Assembly: GCF_001463885.1 (NCBI RefSeq)
Contig: NZ_BBWQ01000018.1
Coordinates: 62,001 to 126,000 of the forward strand
Reading direction: 5' to 3'
Source: Aureimonas altamirensis
GTDB taxonomy: Bacteria; Pseudomonadota; Alphaproteobacteria; Rhizobiales; Rhizobiaceae
DNA length: 64,000 nucleotides
Positions 1 to 10,310 of this stretch are shown here, piece after piece. The translations under genes and the position numbers were made by a program. The notes under the pieces are model-generated. The model was given only the letters and a program-made list of their open reading frames with translations. It had not been told where the DNA came from and did no database searches. Positions within the stretch are counted from its first letter, which is position 1. The number at the start of each line of letters is the position of its first letter.

Positions 1-1873
1 GCTCGGCCGCCATGGCACGGCGCTCGGCCTTCGAAATCTCTTCGGCCGTCGCCTCCAGGCTTTCCTCGTCCTGGCGGCTGAGGCCGCCTTGCCCGAGGCC
101 GAGTGCGGTGACCAGCGCGCGGTGCACGATCAAATCCGCGTAGCGGCGGATCGGCGACGTAAAATGCGCGTAGCGCATCAGGTTCAGGCCGAAATGGCCG
201 ATATTCTCCGGCGTGTAGGCCGCCTGGCTCTGCGAGCGCAAAACCACCTCGTTGACGAGGCTCTCGTGCTCCGTATCGCGCACCTGCGCCAGGATCTCGT
301 TGAAGTGCGAGGGGCGCAGGGCGCCGCTTTTCGCCAGCGGAATCTCCAATGAGCGCAAAAACTCGCGCAGCGATTCCAGCCGCGCCAGGGACGGGGAATC
401 GTGGCCGCGGTAGATCAGTGCCTGGCGCGCGTTCTCCAGCGTTTCGGCGGCAGCCACGTTGGCCTGGATCATCATCTCTTCGATCAGGCGGTGCGCATCC
501 AGCCGCTCCGGCACGATCACGCGGTCCACCTTGCCGTCCGGGCGCAGTTTCAGCTTGCGCTCCGGCAGGTCCAGTTCCAGCGGCTGGCGGCGCCGGCGCG
601 CGTCGGACAGCGCCGCATAGGCGTTCCACAGCGGCCGCAGCACAGTGGAGACAAGCTCTGCGGGGACGTCGCCGGGGGCGCCGTCGATGGCGGCCTGCGC
701 ATCCTCGTAGGCCAGCTTGGCGTGGCTGCGCATCATGATGCGGTGGAAGCGATGACTGACTTTGCCGCCATCGCTGCGGAACACCATGCGCACCGCGATG
801 GCCGGTCGGTCTACCCCTTCGCGCAGCGAGCAAAGATCGTTCGAGATGCGCTCGGGCAGCATCGGCACGACCCTGTCGGGAAAGTAGACGGAATTGCCGC
901 GCAACCGCGCTTCGGCATCCAGTTTCGTGCCCGGCCGCACGTACCAGGACACGTCGGCGATGGCGACCGTCACCACATGCCCGCCGGGATTGGCCGGGTC
1001 GGTGTCGGGCACGGCGTGCACGGCGTCGTCATGATCCTTGGCGTCGCGCGGGTCGATGGTCACCAGCGGCAGCGCACGCCAATCCTCCCGGTGGTCCATG
1101 TCAGCCGCGCCGGCTTTCTCGGCCTCGTCCATCACCGCCTTGGGGAAGACATGCGGAATACCATGCGCATGAAGGGCGATAGCCGAGATGGCCTTTTCGG
1201 TGCCGAGCGCGCCCAGGACGTCGACCACGCTTGCCGTTGGCAGGCCGGCCTTGTGGACGCGGTGCGGCTCCACCTCCACCAGGTCTCCGTCGCGGGCGCC
1301 CTTCACATCGTCGGCAGCCACCATGAATTCGGGCTGCTGGCGTTCCACCGGTTCGACACGGCCACCGCCGCCACGGCGGCTGCGGAATACGCCCAGTGCC
1401 AGCGCCTTGCGGCGATCCAGAACGCGGATCACCCGCGCCGATGGTCCACCGTCTGCGTCATAGTCTAGATGCGCCAAAACCCTGTCGCCGACGCCGGCTG
1501 CCGGGCCGCTGCTTGGCTGGCGCAGGCGGAAACGAGGCGTCTCGCCAAGTTCGTCCTCGTTCCACGAGACCGGATCGGCAAGAAGCCCTCCCTCGTCGTC
1601 GCGGCTGCGCACGTCGAGTACGCCGATCGCCGGCCGCGCGCCCGGCGTCGAGTAGCTCTTGCGTCCGCCTTCCAGAAGACCCTCGGCCTGAAGATCGTTC
1701 AGTATGTCCTTCAGCGCGGCGCGCATGTCGCCCTTGATGCCGAAGGCCTTGGCGATATCGCGCTTCGTCGCCCGGGTGGGGTTTTCCGCAATGAAGCGCA
1801 AGACTTCCTCGCGGGTAAGGTCCGGCCGGCCCTTGTCCGGCTGCCGGGATTCTCCCTTCGGGCGACGCGCCAT
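1..1873 (-). CDS. rnr: Ribonuclease R, 3' end cut off by the window edge
   Basis: A 3'-to-5' processive exoribonuclease that degrades structured RNA. About 624 codons are present and the gene runs out of the window, so the C-terminal S1/basic part is missing. The N-terminus (MARRPKGESRQP) leads into a winged-helix segment. The RNB catalytic signature TIDPRDAKDHDDAV is read on the minus strand near 1018-1063 (about residues 270-285), with the acidic metal ligands present. The last visible residues, ending ERRAMAAE, match the end of the RNB domain. The start codon lies one base after the topA stop, so the two genes are very probably cotranscribed and translationally coupled. Confidence 0.93.
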   Translation of the reverse strand, partial: MARRPKGESRQPDKGRPDLTREEVLRFIAENPTRATKRDIAKAFGIKGDMRAALKDILNDLQAEGLLEGGRKSYSTPGARPAIGVLDVRSRDDEGGLLADPVSWNEDELGETPRFRLRQPSSGPAAGVGDRVLAHLDYDADGGPSARVIRVLDRRKALALGVFRSRRGGGGRVEPVERQQPEFMVAADDVKGARDGDLVEVEPHRVHKAGLPTASVVDVLGALGTEKAISAIALHAHGIPHVFPKAVMDEAEKAGAADMDHREDWRALPLVTIDPRDAKDHDDAVHAVPDTDPANPGGHVVTVAIADVSWYVRPGTKLDAEARLRGNSVYFPDRVVPMLPERISNDLCSLREGVDRPAIAVRMVFRSDGGKVSHRFHRIMMRSHAKLAYEDAQAAIDGAPGDVPAELVSTVLRPLWNAYAALSDARRRRQPLELDLPERKLKLRPDGKVDRVIVPERLDAHRLIEEMMIQANVAAAETLENARQALIYRGHDSPSLARLESLREFLRSLEIPLAKSGALRPSHFNEILAQVRDTEHESLVNEVVLRSQSQAAYTPENIGHFGLNLMRYAHFTSPIRRYADLIVHRALVTALGLGQGGLSRQDEESLEATAEEISKAERRAMAAE

Positions 1874-1874
1874 G

Positions 1875-4529
1875 CTACTCCTTATCCGCCTTCGCCTTCG
1901 CGCCGGCCTTTGCCTTGGCGCGGGGCTTGGCCGCAGCCTTGGCCTTGGTCTTCGGCGACGCCGCCTTCTTGGCCGGCGCCTTCTTTACCTTTGCGCCGGT
2001 CTTCTCGGCACGCTCGTTCAAAAGCTGGATCGCCTCTTCCAGCGTGACGCTGGCAGGATCCTTGCCCTTGGGCAGGGTGGCGTTCACCTTGCCGGCATTG
2101 ACATAGGGGCCGAAGCGCCCGTCACGCACGGTGATGGGACCGCCGATGGCAGGATGCTCGCCAAGCGTCGCGATGGCGGCCGGCGTCGAGCGCCCGCGTC
2201 CGCCGCGCTCCTTCTTTTCAGCCAGCACGGTGACGGCGCGGTTGAGGCCGACGGAGAATACGTCCTCGATGGATTCGAGGTTGGCGTATGCCCCGTCATG
2301 CTGCAGGAACGGACCATAGCGGCCAAGGCCGGCCAGGATGGGTTTGCCGCTTTCCGGGTGGGTTCCGACTTCGCGCGGCAGGTTGATGAGCTTCAATGCC
2401 TTGTCGAGGTCGAGTTCGGCCGGCACCCAGCCTTTCGGAAGGGACGAACGTTTGGCTTCCTTGCCATCGCCACGCTGGACATACGGTCCGAAACGCCCGT
2501 TGCGAAGCGTGATCGCCTCGCCCGTGACCGGGTCGGTGCCCAATTCCTGCGGGTCATTGGTGGTGTCGGCCGCCTCGGCCGACATATGGGTGCCAAGCTG
2601 CCGCGTGAAGCCGCATTCCGGATAGTTGGAGCAGCCCACGAAGGCGCCGAAGCGGCCGAGCTTCAACGACAGCTTGCCATTGCCGCAACGGGGGCAGATG
2701 CGCGGGTCTCCGCCATCTTCCCGCTCCGGGAAGACCAGCGGCGCCAGTTCCTCGTTCAGCGCGTCGAGCACGTCGGTGACGCGCAGCTCCTTGGTCTGGT
2801 CGACATGCGAGGAGAAGTCGCGCCAGAACTCGCGCAGCACATCCTTCCACGACAGCTCTCCCGCGGAGATCTGGTCGAGCTTGCCTTCCAGGTCGGCGGT
2901 GAAGTCATACTCGACATACTTGTCGAAGAAGTTGTGCAGGAAGGCCGTCACCAGCCGGCCTTTGGAGTCCGGCAGCAGCTTACGCTTATCCTGCACGATG
3001 TATTCGCGGTCCTCCAGCGTCTGCAACGTGGCCGCATAGGTGGACGGCCGGCCGATGCCGAGCTCTTCCATCTTCTTGATCAGCGATGCTTCCGAGTAGC
3101 GCGGGGGCGGCTCGGTGAAGTGCTGGCTGGAATCGATGCCGAGGCGCTTGAGGTCTTCGCCCTCGCGCACTTCCGGCAGGCGCGCCGACTCATCGTCGTC
3201 ATCCTGCGCGTCCGCCGTGGGGCGGCTGTCGTCCCGGTGGTCGATATAGGCTCCGATAAAGCCGTCGAACCGGATGACCGAGCCGGTGGCGCGCAGATTG
3301 GCCTTGCTGCCGCCGTTCTCGGCCAGGATGTCGACCGTGGTGCGCTCGATCTCGGCCGACGCCATCTGGCTGGCGATGGCCCGCTTCCAGACGAGTTCGT
3401 AGAGCCGCGCCTGATCCCTGTCCAGAAACCGCTCCATATCCTTCGGATGGCGGTCGAAGCTGGTGGGGCGGATCGCCTCGTGCGCTTCCTGCGCGTTCTT
3501 GGCCTTGGTGGAATAGAAGCGTGGCTTCTCTGGCAGATACCGCTCGCCGAAGGTGGAGGCGATCGCCTTGCGCGCGGCGGTGACCGCCTCCGGCGCCATC
3601 TGGACGCCGTCCGTACGCATATAGGTGATGAGACCGACGGTCTCGCCACCAATATCCATGCCTTCGTACAGGCGCTGCGCCACCTGCATCGTGCGCGATG
3701 CCGAGAAGCCGAGCTTGGCGGAGGCTGCCTGCTGCAGCGTCGAGGTGGTGAAGGGCGGGCCGGGATTGCGCTTCGTGGGCTTGGCTTCGACACCCGTGGC
3801 GCGGAAGCTTGCCCCCTCCAGCATGGAGCCGATCTTGCCCGCCAGCTCGCCATTGTTGACGCCCAGCCTGTCAAGCTTCTTGCCGTCGAAACCGGTCAGC
3901 CGCGCGGTGAAGCCTTCGGAGCGTGGTGTTTCGAGCCGGGCGAGGATTTTCCAGTATTCTTCCGGCTTGAAGCGCTCGATCTCGGATTCGCGGTCACAGA
4001 CGAGGCGCAGCGCCACCGACTGCACACGGCCGGCCGACCGTGCGCCCGGCAATTTGCGCCACAATACGGGCGAAAGGGTAAAGCCGACGAGGTAGTCCAG
4101 CGCGCGGCGCGCCAGATAGGCGTCCACCAGCGGCGCGTCGATCTCGCGCGGGTTGGCCATGGCTTCCAGCACGGCCTGCTTGGTGATGGCGTTGAAGACG
4201 ACGCGGCGTACCGGCTTCTGGCCGATGACGCGCTTCTGCCGCAAAACCTCCAGCACATGCCAGGAAATGGCCTCGCCCTCGCGGTCGGGGTCGGTGGCGA
4301 GGATGACGCCATCCGCGCTTTTGACCGCCTGGGCGATTTCGCTCAACCGCTTCTGGCTCGGCTTGTCGACTTCCCATTCCATGAAAAAGTCGTCGTCCGG
4401 ACGCACGGAGCCGTCCTTGGGCGGCAGGTCGCGCACATGCCCGAACGAAGCGAATACCTTGTAGTCGCTTCCAAGATACTTGTTGATCGTCTTCGCTTTG
4501 GCCGGCGATTCGACGATGACGACGTCCAT
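1875..4529 (-). CDS. topA: DNA topoisomerase I
   Basis: Type IA topoisomerase that relaxes negative supercoils. The start MDVVIVESPAKAKT is the family's usual N-terminus; an in-frame TTG two codons upstream is less likely. Toprim acidic residues are visible (ATDPDREGEAISWH, residues 78-91), and the nucleophilic tyrosine sits in ITYMRTDG (Tyr303). The C-terminus has one four-cysteine zinc ribbon (CPRCG...GCSNYPECGF), then repeated Zn-less ribbon-like units (NGRFGPYVQ, LGRYGPFLQ, DGRFGPYVN), then a Lys/Ala-rich basic tail of about 40 residues. The length of 884 aa is typical of alphaproteobacteria. It lies between dprA and rnr, in the same direction as both. Confidence 0.97.
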   Translation of the reverse strand: MDVVIVESPAKAKTINKYLGSDYKVFASFGHVRDLPPKDGSVRPDDDFFMEWEVDKPSQKRLSEIAQAVKSADGVILATDPDREGEAISWHVLEVLRQKRVIGQKPVRRVVFNAITKQAVLEAMANPREIDAPLVDAYLARRALDYLVGFTLSPVLWRKLPGARSAGRVQSVALRLVCDRESEIERFKPEEYWKILARLETPRSEGFTARLTGFDGKKLDRLGVNNGELAGKIGSMLEGASFRATGVEAKPTKRNPGPPFTTSTLQQAASAKLGFSASRTMQVAQRLYEGMDIGGETVGLITYMRTDGVQMAPEAVTAARKAIASTFGERYLPEKPRFYSTKAKNAQEAHEAIRPTSFDRHPKDMERFLDRDQARLYELVWKRAIASQMASAEIERTTVDILAENGGSKANLRATGSVIRFDGFIGAYIDHRDDSRPTADAQDDDDESARLPEVREGEDLKRLGIDSSQHFTEPPPRYSEASLIKKMEELGIGRPSTYAATLQTLEDREYIVQDKRKLLPDSKGRLVTAFLHNFFDKYVEYDFTADLEGKLDQISAGELSWKDVLREFWRDFSSHVDQTKELRVTDVLDALNEELAPLVFPEREDGGDPRICPRCGNGKLSLKLGRFGAFVGCSNYPECGFTRQLGTHMSAEAADTTNDPQELGTDPVTGEAITLRNGRFGPYVQRGDGKEAKRSSLPKGWVPAELDLDKALKLINLPREVGTHPESGKPILAGLGRYGPFLQHDGAYANLESIEDVFSVGLNRAVTVLAEKKERGGRGRSTPAAIATLGEHPAIGGPITVRDGRFGPYVNAGKVNATLPKGKDPASVTLEEAIQLLNERAEKTGAKVKKAPAKKAASPKTKAKAAAKPRAKAKAGAKAKADKE

Positions 4530-4660
4530 AGGCAATGTGTCCCGGATGTTTGTTGCGGGGCGGCCGATTCCACCACCCCGCCCGAATCATGGTGCTGCGC
4601 TCACATGGACAGCGCGGTTGCGCCGGTCAAGTCCGACAGTGGAATCCGCCGGCCGGCAGA

Positions 4661-5752
4661 TCAACGGTAAAGCGATACCCGACCACCGGCATGACGCTGC
4701 AACCGGCCCGCCAGATCCAGCTCCATCAACAACTGCTGGATGCGGCGCGCGGAGCTGCCCGTATGCGCCACCAGCTCGTCCACGGTCACCGGTGCCGTGC
4801 CCAGAGCATCGACAACGATGCTGTCTTCTGCGGCCACAACGCCCTCGACGCCGATCGCGCTGCAAAGGCCGGTTTGTGGCCCAGCCTCCAGCCCGAGCGC
4901 CTCGGCGAGGTCGGCTCCGTCGCGTATCAAAACCGCGCCCTGGCGGATCAGAAGGTTCGGCCCCGCCGCCCGAGCGTCGAGCGGAGAGCCGGGAACAGCC
5001 ATCACCGGCCGTCCCATCTCCTGCGCCAGGCGGGCGCTGATGAGAGAGCCGGAACGCAAGGCGGCCTCAACCACCAGTAAGCCATCCGCGAGCCCGGCCA
5101 CCAGCCTGTTGCGGCGTGGAAAATCGGCCGCACGGGCCGTCCAGCCGAATGGCATTTCCGATATCAGGCACCCGCCATGATCGAGGATCCGCCGCATGAG
5201 CGGCTTGTTCTCGGGGGGATACGGCCTGTCGAGCCCGCCGGCGAAGATGCCTGCCGTGCCGGTGGCAAGGCTGCCCTCATGCGCTGCGGCGTCTATCCCG
5301 CGCGCCAGGCCGGACACGACCGACAGCCCGGCCTGGCCCGCGGCCTCTGCAAGGCTGCGCGCGAGGCGGCTGCCGGCCAGAGAAGCATTGCGTGCGCCGA
5401 CGATGGCAAGCGCCCGCCGCTTCGGCAGGGCTGCATCGCCCATCACCGTCAACACGGGTGGCGGCGGCGTCAGCCGCGCCAGAGCAGGCGGATAATCGGC
5501 CTCGCCATGAAAGAGGATGCGTGCGCCGAAGCGCGTGGCCTTCTCGATTTCCGTTTCGGCCTGCGCACGGTCTGCCGGCTGGAAGCGGCGGCCGGCGTTG
5601 CCGCCCCGGTCCGAGATCGCCCGTACCGCGCTTACGGCATCGCCATGCGCGGCGATCAGCGCCTTGAAGCTTGCAGGCCCGATGCCCCGTCCGCGCGCGA
5701 GTTGCAGGCGGGCCAGCTTCTCTTCATCCGGAAGGACCGCATCCGAGGGCAT
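4661..5752 (-). CDS. dprA: DNA-processing protein DprA (Smf family)
   Basis: Loads RecA onto incoming single-stranded DNA in transformation-type recombination. The Rossmann-like DprA core is clear: IVGARNASLAGSRLA, then SGLARGIDAAAHEGSL, then GGLDRPYPPENK, SEMPFG and RNRLVAGLAD. The N-terminal helical part precedes it, and a C-terminal winged-helix segment (VDALGTAPVTVDELVAHTG) ends the 363-aa protein, as in rhizobial homologues. ATG at 5752 follows the plsY stop by five bases, suggesting cotranscription. Many bacteria with dprA are not known to be naturally competent, so its role here is by family only. Confidence 0.95.
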   Translation of the reverse strand: MPSDAVLPDEEKLARLQLARGRGIGPASFKALIAAHGDAVSAVRAISDRGGNAGRRFQPADRAQAETEIEKATRFGARILFHGEADYPPALARLTPPPPVLTVMGDAALPKRRALAIVGARNASLAGSRLARSLAEAAGQAGLSVVSGLARGIDAAAHEGSLATGTAGIFAGGLDRPYPPENKPLMRRILDHGGCLISEMPFGWTARAADFPRRNRLVAGLADGLLVVEAALRSGSLISARLAQEMGRPVMAVPGSPLDARAAGPNLLIRQGAVLIRDGADLAEALGLEAGPQTGLCSAIGVEGVVAAEDSIVVDALGTAPVTVDELVAHTGSSARRIQQLLMELDLAGRLQRHAGGRVSLYR

Positions 5753-5757
5753 TGCGT

Positions 5758-6369
5758 TCAGCCCTTCGAACCAATTTTCGCTTCGGTTCCAGAGGCAAGG
5801 CGGCGGATGTTGGCATGATGCTTCAGGTAAACCAGTACGGTCAGAAGTGCTGCCAGACCCGCTATGATGTCATATCCCAGCAGCCAGAGGGCGACCGGAA
5901 CGACGAGTGTCGCCGTCAGGGCCGCCAGCGATGAATAGCGAAACAGCAGCGCCATCCCGAGCCAGACGGCCACAAAGATGGCGACGCCCAAGGGGGCAAG
6001 GCCCAGCAGAATGCCGATATAGGTGGCGACACCCTTGCCACCCTTGAAACCCAGCCAGACGGGAAAGAGATGGCCGAGAAAGGCAAAAAGGCCCGCCGTG
6101 CAGGCAGCCTCGACACCCCAGCGCCAGCACACCAGGACGGGGACTGTGCCCTTGAGGATATCGCCGGCCAAAGTCAGCGCGGCCAATGGCTTGTTGCCGG
6201 TTCTTAAGGCATTGGTGGCGCCGATATTGCCGGAGCCGATCTTGCGGATATCCCCAAAGCCGAAGGCCCGTGCCAGCACGAGGCCGAAGGGTATGCTGCC
6301 GCATAGATAGCCGATGCATGCGGCCAGTAACGCGGTCTGTACGGACAGGTCCCCCGGCATCGCTATCAT
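5758..6369 (-). CDS. plsY: Acyl-phosphate:glycerol-3-phosphate acyltransferase PlsY
   Basis: Inner-membrane enzyme that makes lysophosphatidic acid from acyl phosphate, the partner of PlsX, which is also in this window at 59.1-60.2 kb. The three PlsY motifs are seen: [27 protein letters not shown] and [18 protein letters not shown]. Five or so hydrophobic segments span the 203 residues. Its ATG overlaps the pyrC stop as ATGA (6366-6369), so translation is probably coupled to the upstream pyrimidine genes. Confidence 0.96.
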   Translation of the reverse strand: MIAMPGDLSVQTALLAACIGYLCGSIPFGLVLARAFGFGDIRKIGSGNIGATNALRTGNKPLAALTLAGDILKGTVPVLVCWRWGVEAACTAGLFAFLGHLFPVWLGFKGGKGVATYIGILLGLAPLGVAIFVAVWLGMALLFRYSSLAALTATLVVPVALWLLGYDIIAGLAALLTVLVYLKHHANIRRLASGTEAKIGSKG

Positions 6370-7673
6370 GCATCATCCTCCGCCAATCGATAGACGACCT
6401 TTCCGCCGACGATGGTACAGACGGCACGGCCCTGGAAGCGGGCATTTTCGAATGCGGTGTTTTTCTGCAACGAGCGGATATCGCCGGGGCCGAAGATGAA
6501 AGGCCGGTCCAGATCGACGAGGGCGATGTCGGCCGGCTTGCCCGGCGCCAGCGTACCGCCATCCAGCTTCAGCAGCCGCGCCGGACCGATTGTCAAGGCG
6601 GAAAGCAGGCGCATCAGGGGCACTGCGCCGGAGTGATACAGCCGCAAGGCCGCAGGCAAAAGGCTTTCCAGGCCGATGGCGCCGGCCGCTGCCTCGGCAA
6701 AGGGGCGGCGCTTCACGTCGGCATCCTGCGGATCGTGCGAGGAAACGATAATGTCCAGCGTACCGTCGACCAGCGCATCCACCATGGCCTGCCTGTCTTC
6801 CTCGCGGCGCAGTGGCGGCGACAGGCGGAAGAAGGTGCGATACTCACCGATATCGTTTTCGTTCAGCGTCAAGTGGTTGATGGAGACGCCCGCGGTCGCC
6901 GACACGCCCTTGTCCTTGGCGAGGCGCATGGCATCCACCGACAGGCCGCACGAAAGCTGCGCCGCGTGATATCGAACGCCCGTCAGCGCGGCCAACCGCA
7001 GGTCGCGTTCCAGCGGTATGGTTTCGGCCTCGCGCGGGATGCCCGGCAAGCCCAGCCATGAGGCGAGCAGCCCTTCGTTCATCACGCCCGAGCCGGTCAG
7101 CGCCTCATCCTGTGTCTCGTGGCAGAACAAGGCGTCGAAATCGCGCACATAAGTCATGATGCGGCGGATCAGCGCCGGATTGGACAGGGTGCGGCGCCCC
7201 TCGGTGAATGTATGGACCCCGGCCTCGGTAAGAATGCCGATCTCCGACATTTCCTGGCCCAGCAGGCCGCGCGTCAGTGCGGCGGAGGGAAACACGTTGA
7301 CGGCGCATGTCTCGCGCGCGGTGCGCATGACGAACTGCGCCAGCGCAACCTCGTCGATTACCGGGTTTGTGTCCGGCATGGTCAGGATGGAGGTGACGCC
7401 TCCGGCCGCCGCAGCCTCTCCGACCGAATGGATCGTCTCGCGATGCTCGAAACCCGGTTCGCCGATGAACACCCGGGCATCCACAAGGCCCGGCATGGCA
7501 AGAAGGCCGCGCGCGTCGATGACATCGGCGCCGTCGGGATGGCCGGCATTCAGGGCATCGCGCCCGCAGGCCGCCACCACGCCGTCCCGAACGATGATCG
7601 CGCCGACCTCGTCCAGATTGCGCGACGGGTCGATTATCCTTGCATTTTCAATGACGAGCGGGCGGGTTCTCAT
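6366..7673 (-). CDS. pyrC: Dihydroorotase homologue lacking metal ligands (PyrX/PyrC'-like)
   Basis: An amidohydrolase-fold protein of 435 aa that follows pyrB by an ATGA overlap (7670-7673). This fixes the start at [10 protein letters not shown] rather than at an upstream in-frame codon. Alignment by eye with class I dihydroorotases shows that the catalytic residues are lost. The HxH metal motif after LAMPGLVD reads ARVFIGEPG. The metal histidine in the HVS region is replaced (YHAAQLS). The catalytic aspartate in TDHAPH is replaced (SSHDPQ). In Pseudomonas, such non-catalytic PyrC' proteins are needed for assembly of aspartate carbamoyltransferase, and the same structural role is the best inference here. 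A genuine dihydroorotase should be encoded elsewhere. Database annotation is usually simply dihydroorotase. Confidence 0.85.
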   Translation of the reverse strand: MRTRPLVIENARIIDPSRNLDEVGAIIVRDGVVAACGRDALNAGHPDGADVIDARGLLAMPGLVDARVFIGEPGFEHRETIHSVGEAAAAGGVTSILTMPDTNPVIDEVALAQFVMRTARETCAVNVFPSAALTRGLLGQEMSEIGILTEAGVHTFTEGRRTLSNPALIRRIMTYVRDFDALFCHETQDEALTGSGVMNEGLLASWLGLPGIPREAETIPLERDLRLAALTGVRYHAAQLSCGLSVDAMRLAKDKGVSATAGVSINHLTLNENDIGEYRTFFRLSPPLRREEDRQAMVDALVDGTLDIIVSSHDPQDADVKRRPFAEAAAGAIGLESLLPAALRLYHSGAVPLMRLLSALTIGPARLLKLDGGTLAPGKPADIALVDLDRPFIFGPGDIRSLQKNTAFENARFQGRAVCTIVGGKVVYRLAEDDA

Positions 7674-8623
7674 GCATTGTCTCCGTCGTTTCCGGCCAGC
7701 CATTCCATGACGGCCATGCGCACGGCGACGCCCATTTCCACCTGTTCCTCGATCACGCTTTGCGGCCCGTCGGCAATGCCGGAGGCGATTTCCACACCGC
7801 GGTTCATGGGGCCGGGATGCATGACAAGCGCATCGGGCCGTGCCAGCGAAAGCTTTTCGGCGTCCAGTCCGAAATGCCGGAAATATTCGCGGACAGAGGG
7901 CACGAACGCACCCTCCATGCGCTCGCGCTGAAGGCGCAACATCATCACCACGTCGACGTCGCGCAGGCCCTCGGCCATGTTGCGGTGGACGCTGACACCC
8001 ATGTCCTCGATGCCGGATGGCATCAGGGTGGATGGGCCAACCACGCGGACTTCGGCGCCCAATGCGTTGAGAAGCAGGATGTTGGACCGTGCGACGCGGC
8101 TGTGCAGAACGTCGCCGCAGATGGCGACGGACAGTCCGGCGACACGGCCTTTTCTACGCCGGATGGTGAGCGCGTCCAGAAGCGCCTGCGTCGGATGCTC
8201 GTGTGCACCGTCGCCGGCATTGACGACGGAGCAATCGACCTTCTGTGCCAGCAGCGCCACCGCGCCGGCTGCGTGATGGCGCACCACGAGGATATCGGGC
8301 CGCATCGCATTCAGCGTCATTGCCGTATCGACGAGGGTTTCACCCTTCTTCACCGAGGAATTGGCCACCGACATGTTCATGACGTCGGCGCCGAGGCGTT
8401 TGCCTGCCAGCTCGAACGACGATTGCGTGCGGGTGGACGCTTCGAAGAAGAGGTTGATCTGCGTACGCCCCTTCAGGGCGGACTTCTTCTTGTCGCGCGA
8501 GCGGCTGACGGCGATCTCGCTGTCGGCGAGATCGAGCAAATGGTGGATTTCCGGCAGCGAAAGCTGCGCGATCCCGGTCAGGTGCCGGCGCGTCGGGGCG
8601 GGGGTGGTCTGTGCTGGGCTCAT
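7670..8623 (-). CDS. pyrB: Aspartate carbamoyltransferase catalytic subunit
   Basis: Condenses carbamoyl phosphate and aspartate in the second step of pyrimidine synthesis. The carbamoyl-phosphate loop STRT is at residues 63-66 ([13 protein letters not shown]). The [11 protein letters not shown] motif and the aspartate-binding LRLQRER and [11 protein letters not shown] segments are present. The length of 317 aa is usual. It overlaps ruvX upstream (ATGA at 8620-8623) and pyrC downstream (ATGA at 7670-7673). No pyrI is present, consistent with a PyrB-PyrC' type holoenzyme. Confidence 0.97.
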   Translation of the reverse strand: MSPAQTTPAPTRRHLTGIAQLSLPEIHHLLDLADSEIAVSRSRDKKKSALKGRTQINLFFEASTRTQSSFELAGKRLGADVMNMSVANSSVKKGETLVDTAMTLNAMRPDILVVRHHAAGAVALLAQKVDCSVVNAGDGAHEHPTQALLDALTIRRRKGRVAGLSVAICGDVLHSRVARSNILLLNALGAEVRVVGPSTLMPSGIEDMGVSVHRNMAEGLRDVDVVMMLRLQRERMEGAFVPSVREYFRHFGLDAEKLSLARPDALVMHPGPMNRGVEIASGIADGPQSVIEEQVEMGVAVRMAVMEWLAGNDGDNA

Positions 8624-9105
8624 ATCGAGTCCTGCTCATAGGCCAGCCCGGCCAGCCTGTCGAGCGCACCTTGCAGGATGAAGGCAGCCGCCGCCGAATC
8701 GATCTTCGCGGCGCGCTTGCGGCGCGACAGGTCGGCCTCGATCATGCCGCGCTCGGCCGCGACGGTGGAAAGCCGCTCGTCCCAGAAGGCGATGGGCCTC
8801 TCGTCCAGCCGGCTGTAATTGCGCGCGAACGCCCGTGTCGACTGGACACGCGGCCCTTCGCTGCCATCCATGTTGAGCGGCAGCCCCAGCACGATGGCGC
8901 CGCAGCGGGCTTCGTCCAGCGCCTTGCGCAGGGCCACCGCATCCTGGGTGAACTTCACGCGGGCCAGCACGGGGCGCGGCGTGGCGAACCGCAGGCCGAG
9001 GTCCGACACGGCAAGGCCGATGGTCTTGGTGCCGAGGTCGAGCCCGGCAACCACGGTTCCGGCGGGCAGAAGGGCGGAAAGATCCGCAATTTCCACGATG
9101 GCCAT
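8620..9105 (-). CDS. ruvX: Putative pre-16S rRNA nuclease / Holliday junction resolvase RuvX (YqgF)
   Basis: RNase H-fold nuclease of 161 aa. The first acidic motif is in [15 protein letters not shown], the central [14 protein letters not shown] motif is conserved, and the last acidic region is in DERLSTVAA with [12 protein letters not shown]. YqgF is implicated in 16S rRNA 5' maturation in E. coli; the resolvase name is older. It is the first gene of the minus-strand operon running to rnr. A 65-bp divergent promoter region separates it from the metal-dependent hydrolase gene at 9171. Confidence 0.93.
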   Translation of the reverse strand: MAIVEIADLSALLPAGTVVAGLDLGTKTIGLAVSDLGLRFATPRPVLARVKFTQDAVALRKALDEARCGAIVLGLPLNMDGSEGPRVQSTRAFARNYSRLDERPIAFWDERLSTVAAERGMIEADLSRRKRAAKIDSAAAAFILQGALDRLAGLAYEQDSI

Positions 9106-9170
9106 CGGTTCTTGATCCTCCGGGGTGTGGCGTCACATATGGCGTATCACGCACGCGGAGCGCTTCTAGC

Positions 9171-9872
9171 ATGAGACTGACCTATTACGGCCATTCGGCC
9201 TTCCGGATCGAGGCCGGATCGAGCACGATTCTCGTCGATCCGTTCCTGACGGGGAATCGCCACTTCACCGGCGATGTCGCCGAGGTGGCAAAGGGCGTCA
9301 CGCATATCGCGCTGACGCACGGTCATTCCGACCATGTTGGCGATACGCTGGAAATAGCCCGGCAGACCGATGCGCGCGTGATCGGCAATTTCGAGCTGGC
9401 AAGCTGGCTGGCCGGAAAGGGCGTTGCAAACGTGGAGCCCGGCAATACCGGCGGCACACTCCGCTTCGACGACTTTTCCGTCACCTTCACCCAGGCATTC
9501 CACTCTTCCGGCAATGTCGAGGAGGACGGGCAGGTAACCTATCTTGGAATGCCGAACGGGCTGGTCTTCCATTTTTCCGACGGGCCCAGCATCTATCACA
9601 TGGGCGATACCGACATCTTCGGCGACATGGCCCTGATCCAGGAGTTGCATCACCCGCAGATCGGCCTGGTGCCGATGGGCGATCGCTTCACCATGGGCGC
9701 GGCCGTCGCGGCGCTTGCCTGCCGCCGCTACTTCACCTTCCAGAAGATCGTGCCGATCCATTGGGGCACGTTCCCGCCGCTCGACCAGGGCACCGAGCGT
9801 TTCGAGGAAGCCATGGACGAGGACGCATCGCGCGTCCTCAAGCCGCGGATCGGCGTGCCCTTCGAGGTTTGA
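9171..9872 (+). CDS. Metal-dependent hydrolase, metallo-beta-lactamase fold (UPF0173 type)
   Basis: Cytosolic 233-aa protein of the metallo-beta-lactamase superfamily. The metal motif is [11 protein letters not shown] (His50, His52, Asp54, His55), with further conserved histidines in [15 protein letters not shown] and VPIHWGTFP. There is no signal peptide. Its substrate is unknown, and family members are annotated only as metal-dependent hydrolases. It is divergently transcribed from ruvX. About 105 bp separate it from gatC, so it may or may not share that transcript. Confidence 0.9.
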   Translation: MRLTYYGHSAFRIEAGSSTILVDPFLTGNRHFTGDVAEVAKGVTHIALTHGHSDHVGDTLEIARQTDARVIGNFELASWLAGKGVANVEPGNTGGTLRFDDFSVTFTQAFHSSGNVEEDGQVTYLGMPNGLVFHFSDGPSIYHMGDTDIFGDMALIQELHHPQIGLVPMGDRFTMGAAVAALACRRYFTFQKIVPIHWGTFPPLDQGTERFEEAMDEDASRVLKPRIGVPFEV

Positions 9873-9977
9873 CGCCCTGCAGCCAAAGTGCGTTCGGGTG
9901 GCACCGTTGCCCCCGGACGCCCGGCCCGATATAGCGACGGGGCAAACCTCGTCATCCCTGTTTGGAAGGCCGTACCC

Positions 9978-10265
9978 GTGTCCGTCGATAAAGAAACCGT
10001 CCGTCGCGTCGCCCGCCTGGCGCGCATCGCCGTTTCCGAAGACCAGCTCGATTCGATGCAGGGCGAGTTGAACGCCATTCTCGGCTTCGTCGAGCAACTG
10101 GGCGAAGTGGATGTCGAGGGCGTGGAGCCGATGACCTCGGTGACGCCCATGGCCATGAAGAAGCGGCAGGATAGCGTGACGGACGGCAACAAGGTGGCCG
10201 ACATCCTCGCCAATGCGCCCGCGTCCGAAGACAATTATTTCGTCGTGCCGAAAGTGGTCGAGTAG
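9978..10265 (+). CDS. gatC: Asp-tRNA(Asn)/Glu-tRNA(Gln) amidotransferase subunit C
   Basis: Small stabilising subunit of GatCAB. GTG at 9978 is preferred because [19 protein letters not shown] is the family's normal N-terminus; a longer in-frame extension upstream has no family support. The protein is 95 aa and ends in the conserved [11 protein letters not shown]. It is followed after 45 bp by gatA, forming the gatCAB unit. Confidence 0.95.
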   Translation: MSVDKETVRRVARLARIAVSEDQLDSMQGELNAILGFVEQLGEVDVEGVEPMTSVTPMAMKKRQDSVTDGNKVADILANAPASEDNYFVVPKVVE

Positions 10266-10310
10266 GCCAGTCAACCGCCCGTCCACGCTTTCAAGAACTG
10301 CGATATCACG

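Noticed and set aside
1704-4670. Long plus-strand open frame opposite topA
   Set aside because: The minus strand encodes a complete topoisomerase I with all motifs; the plus frame is a shadow.
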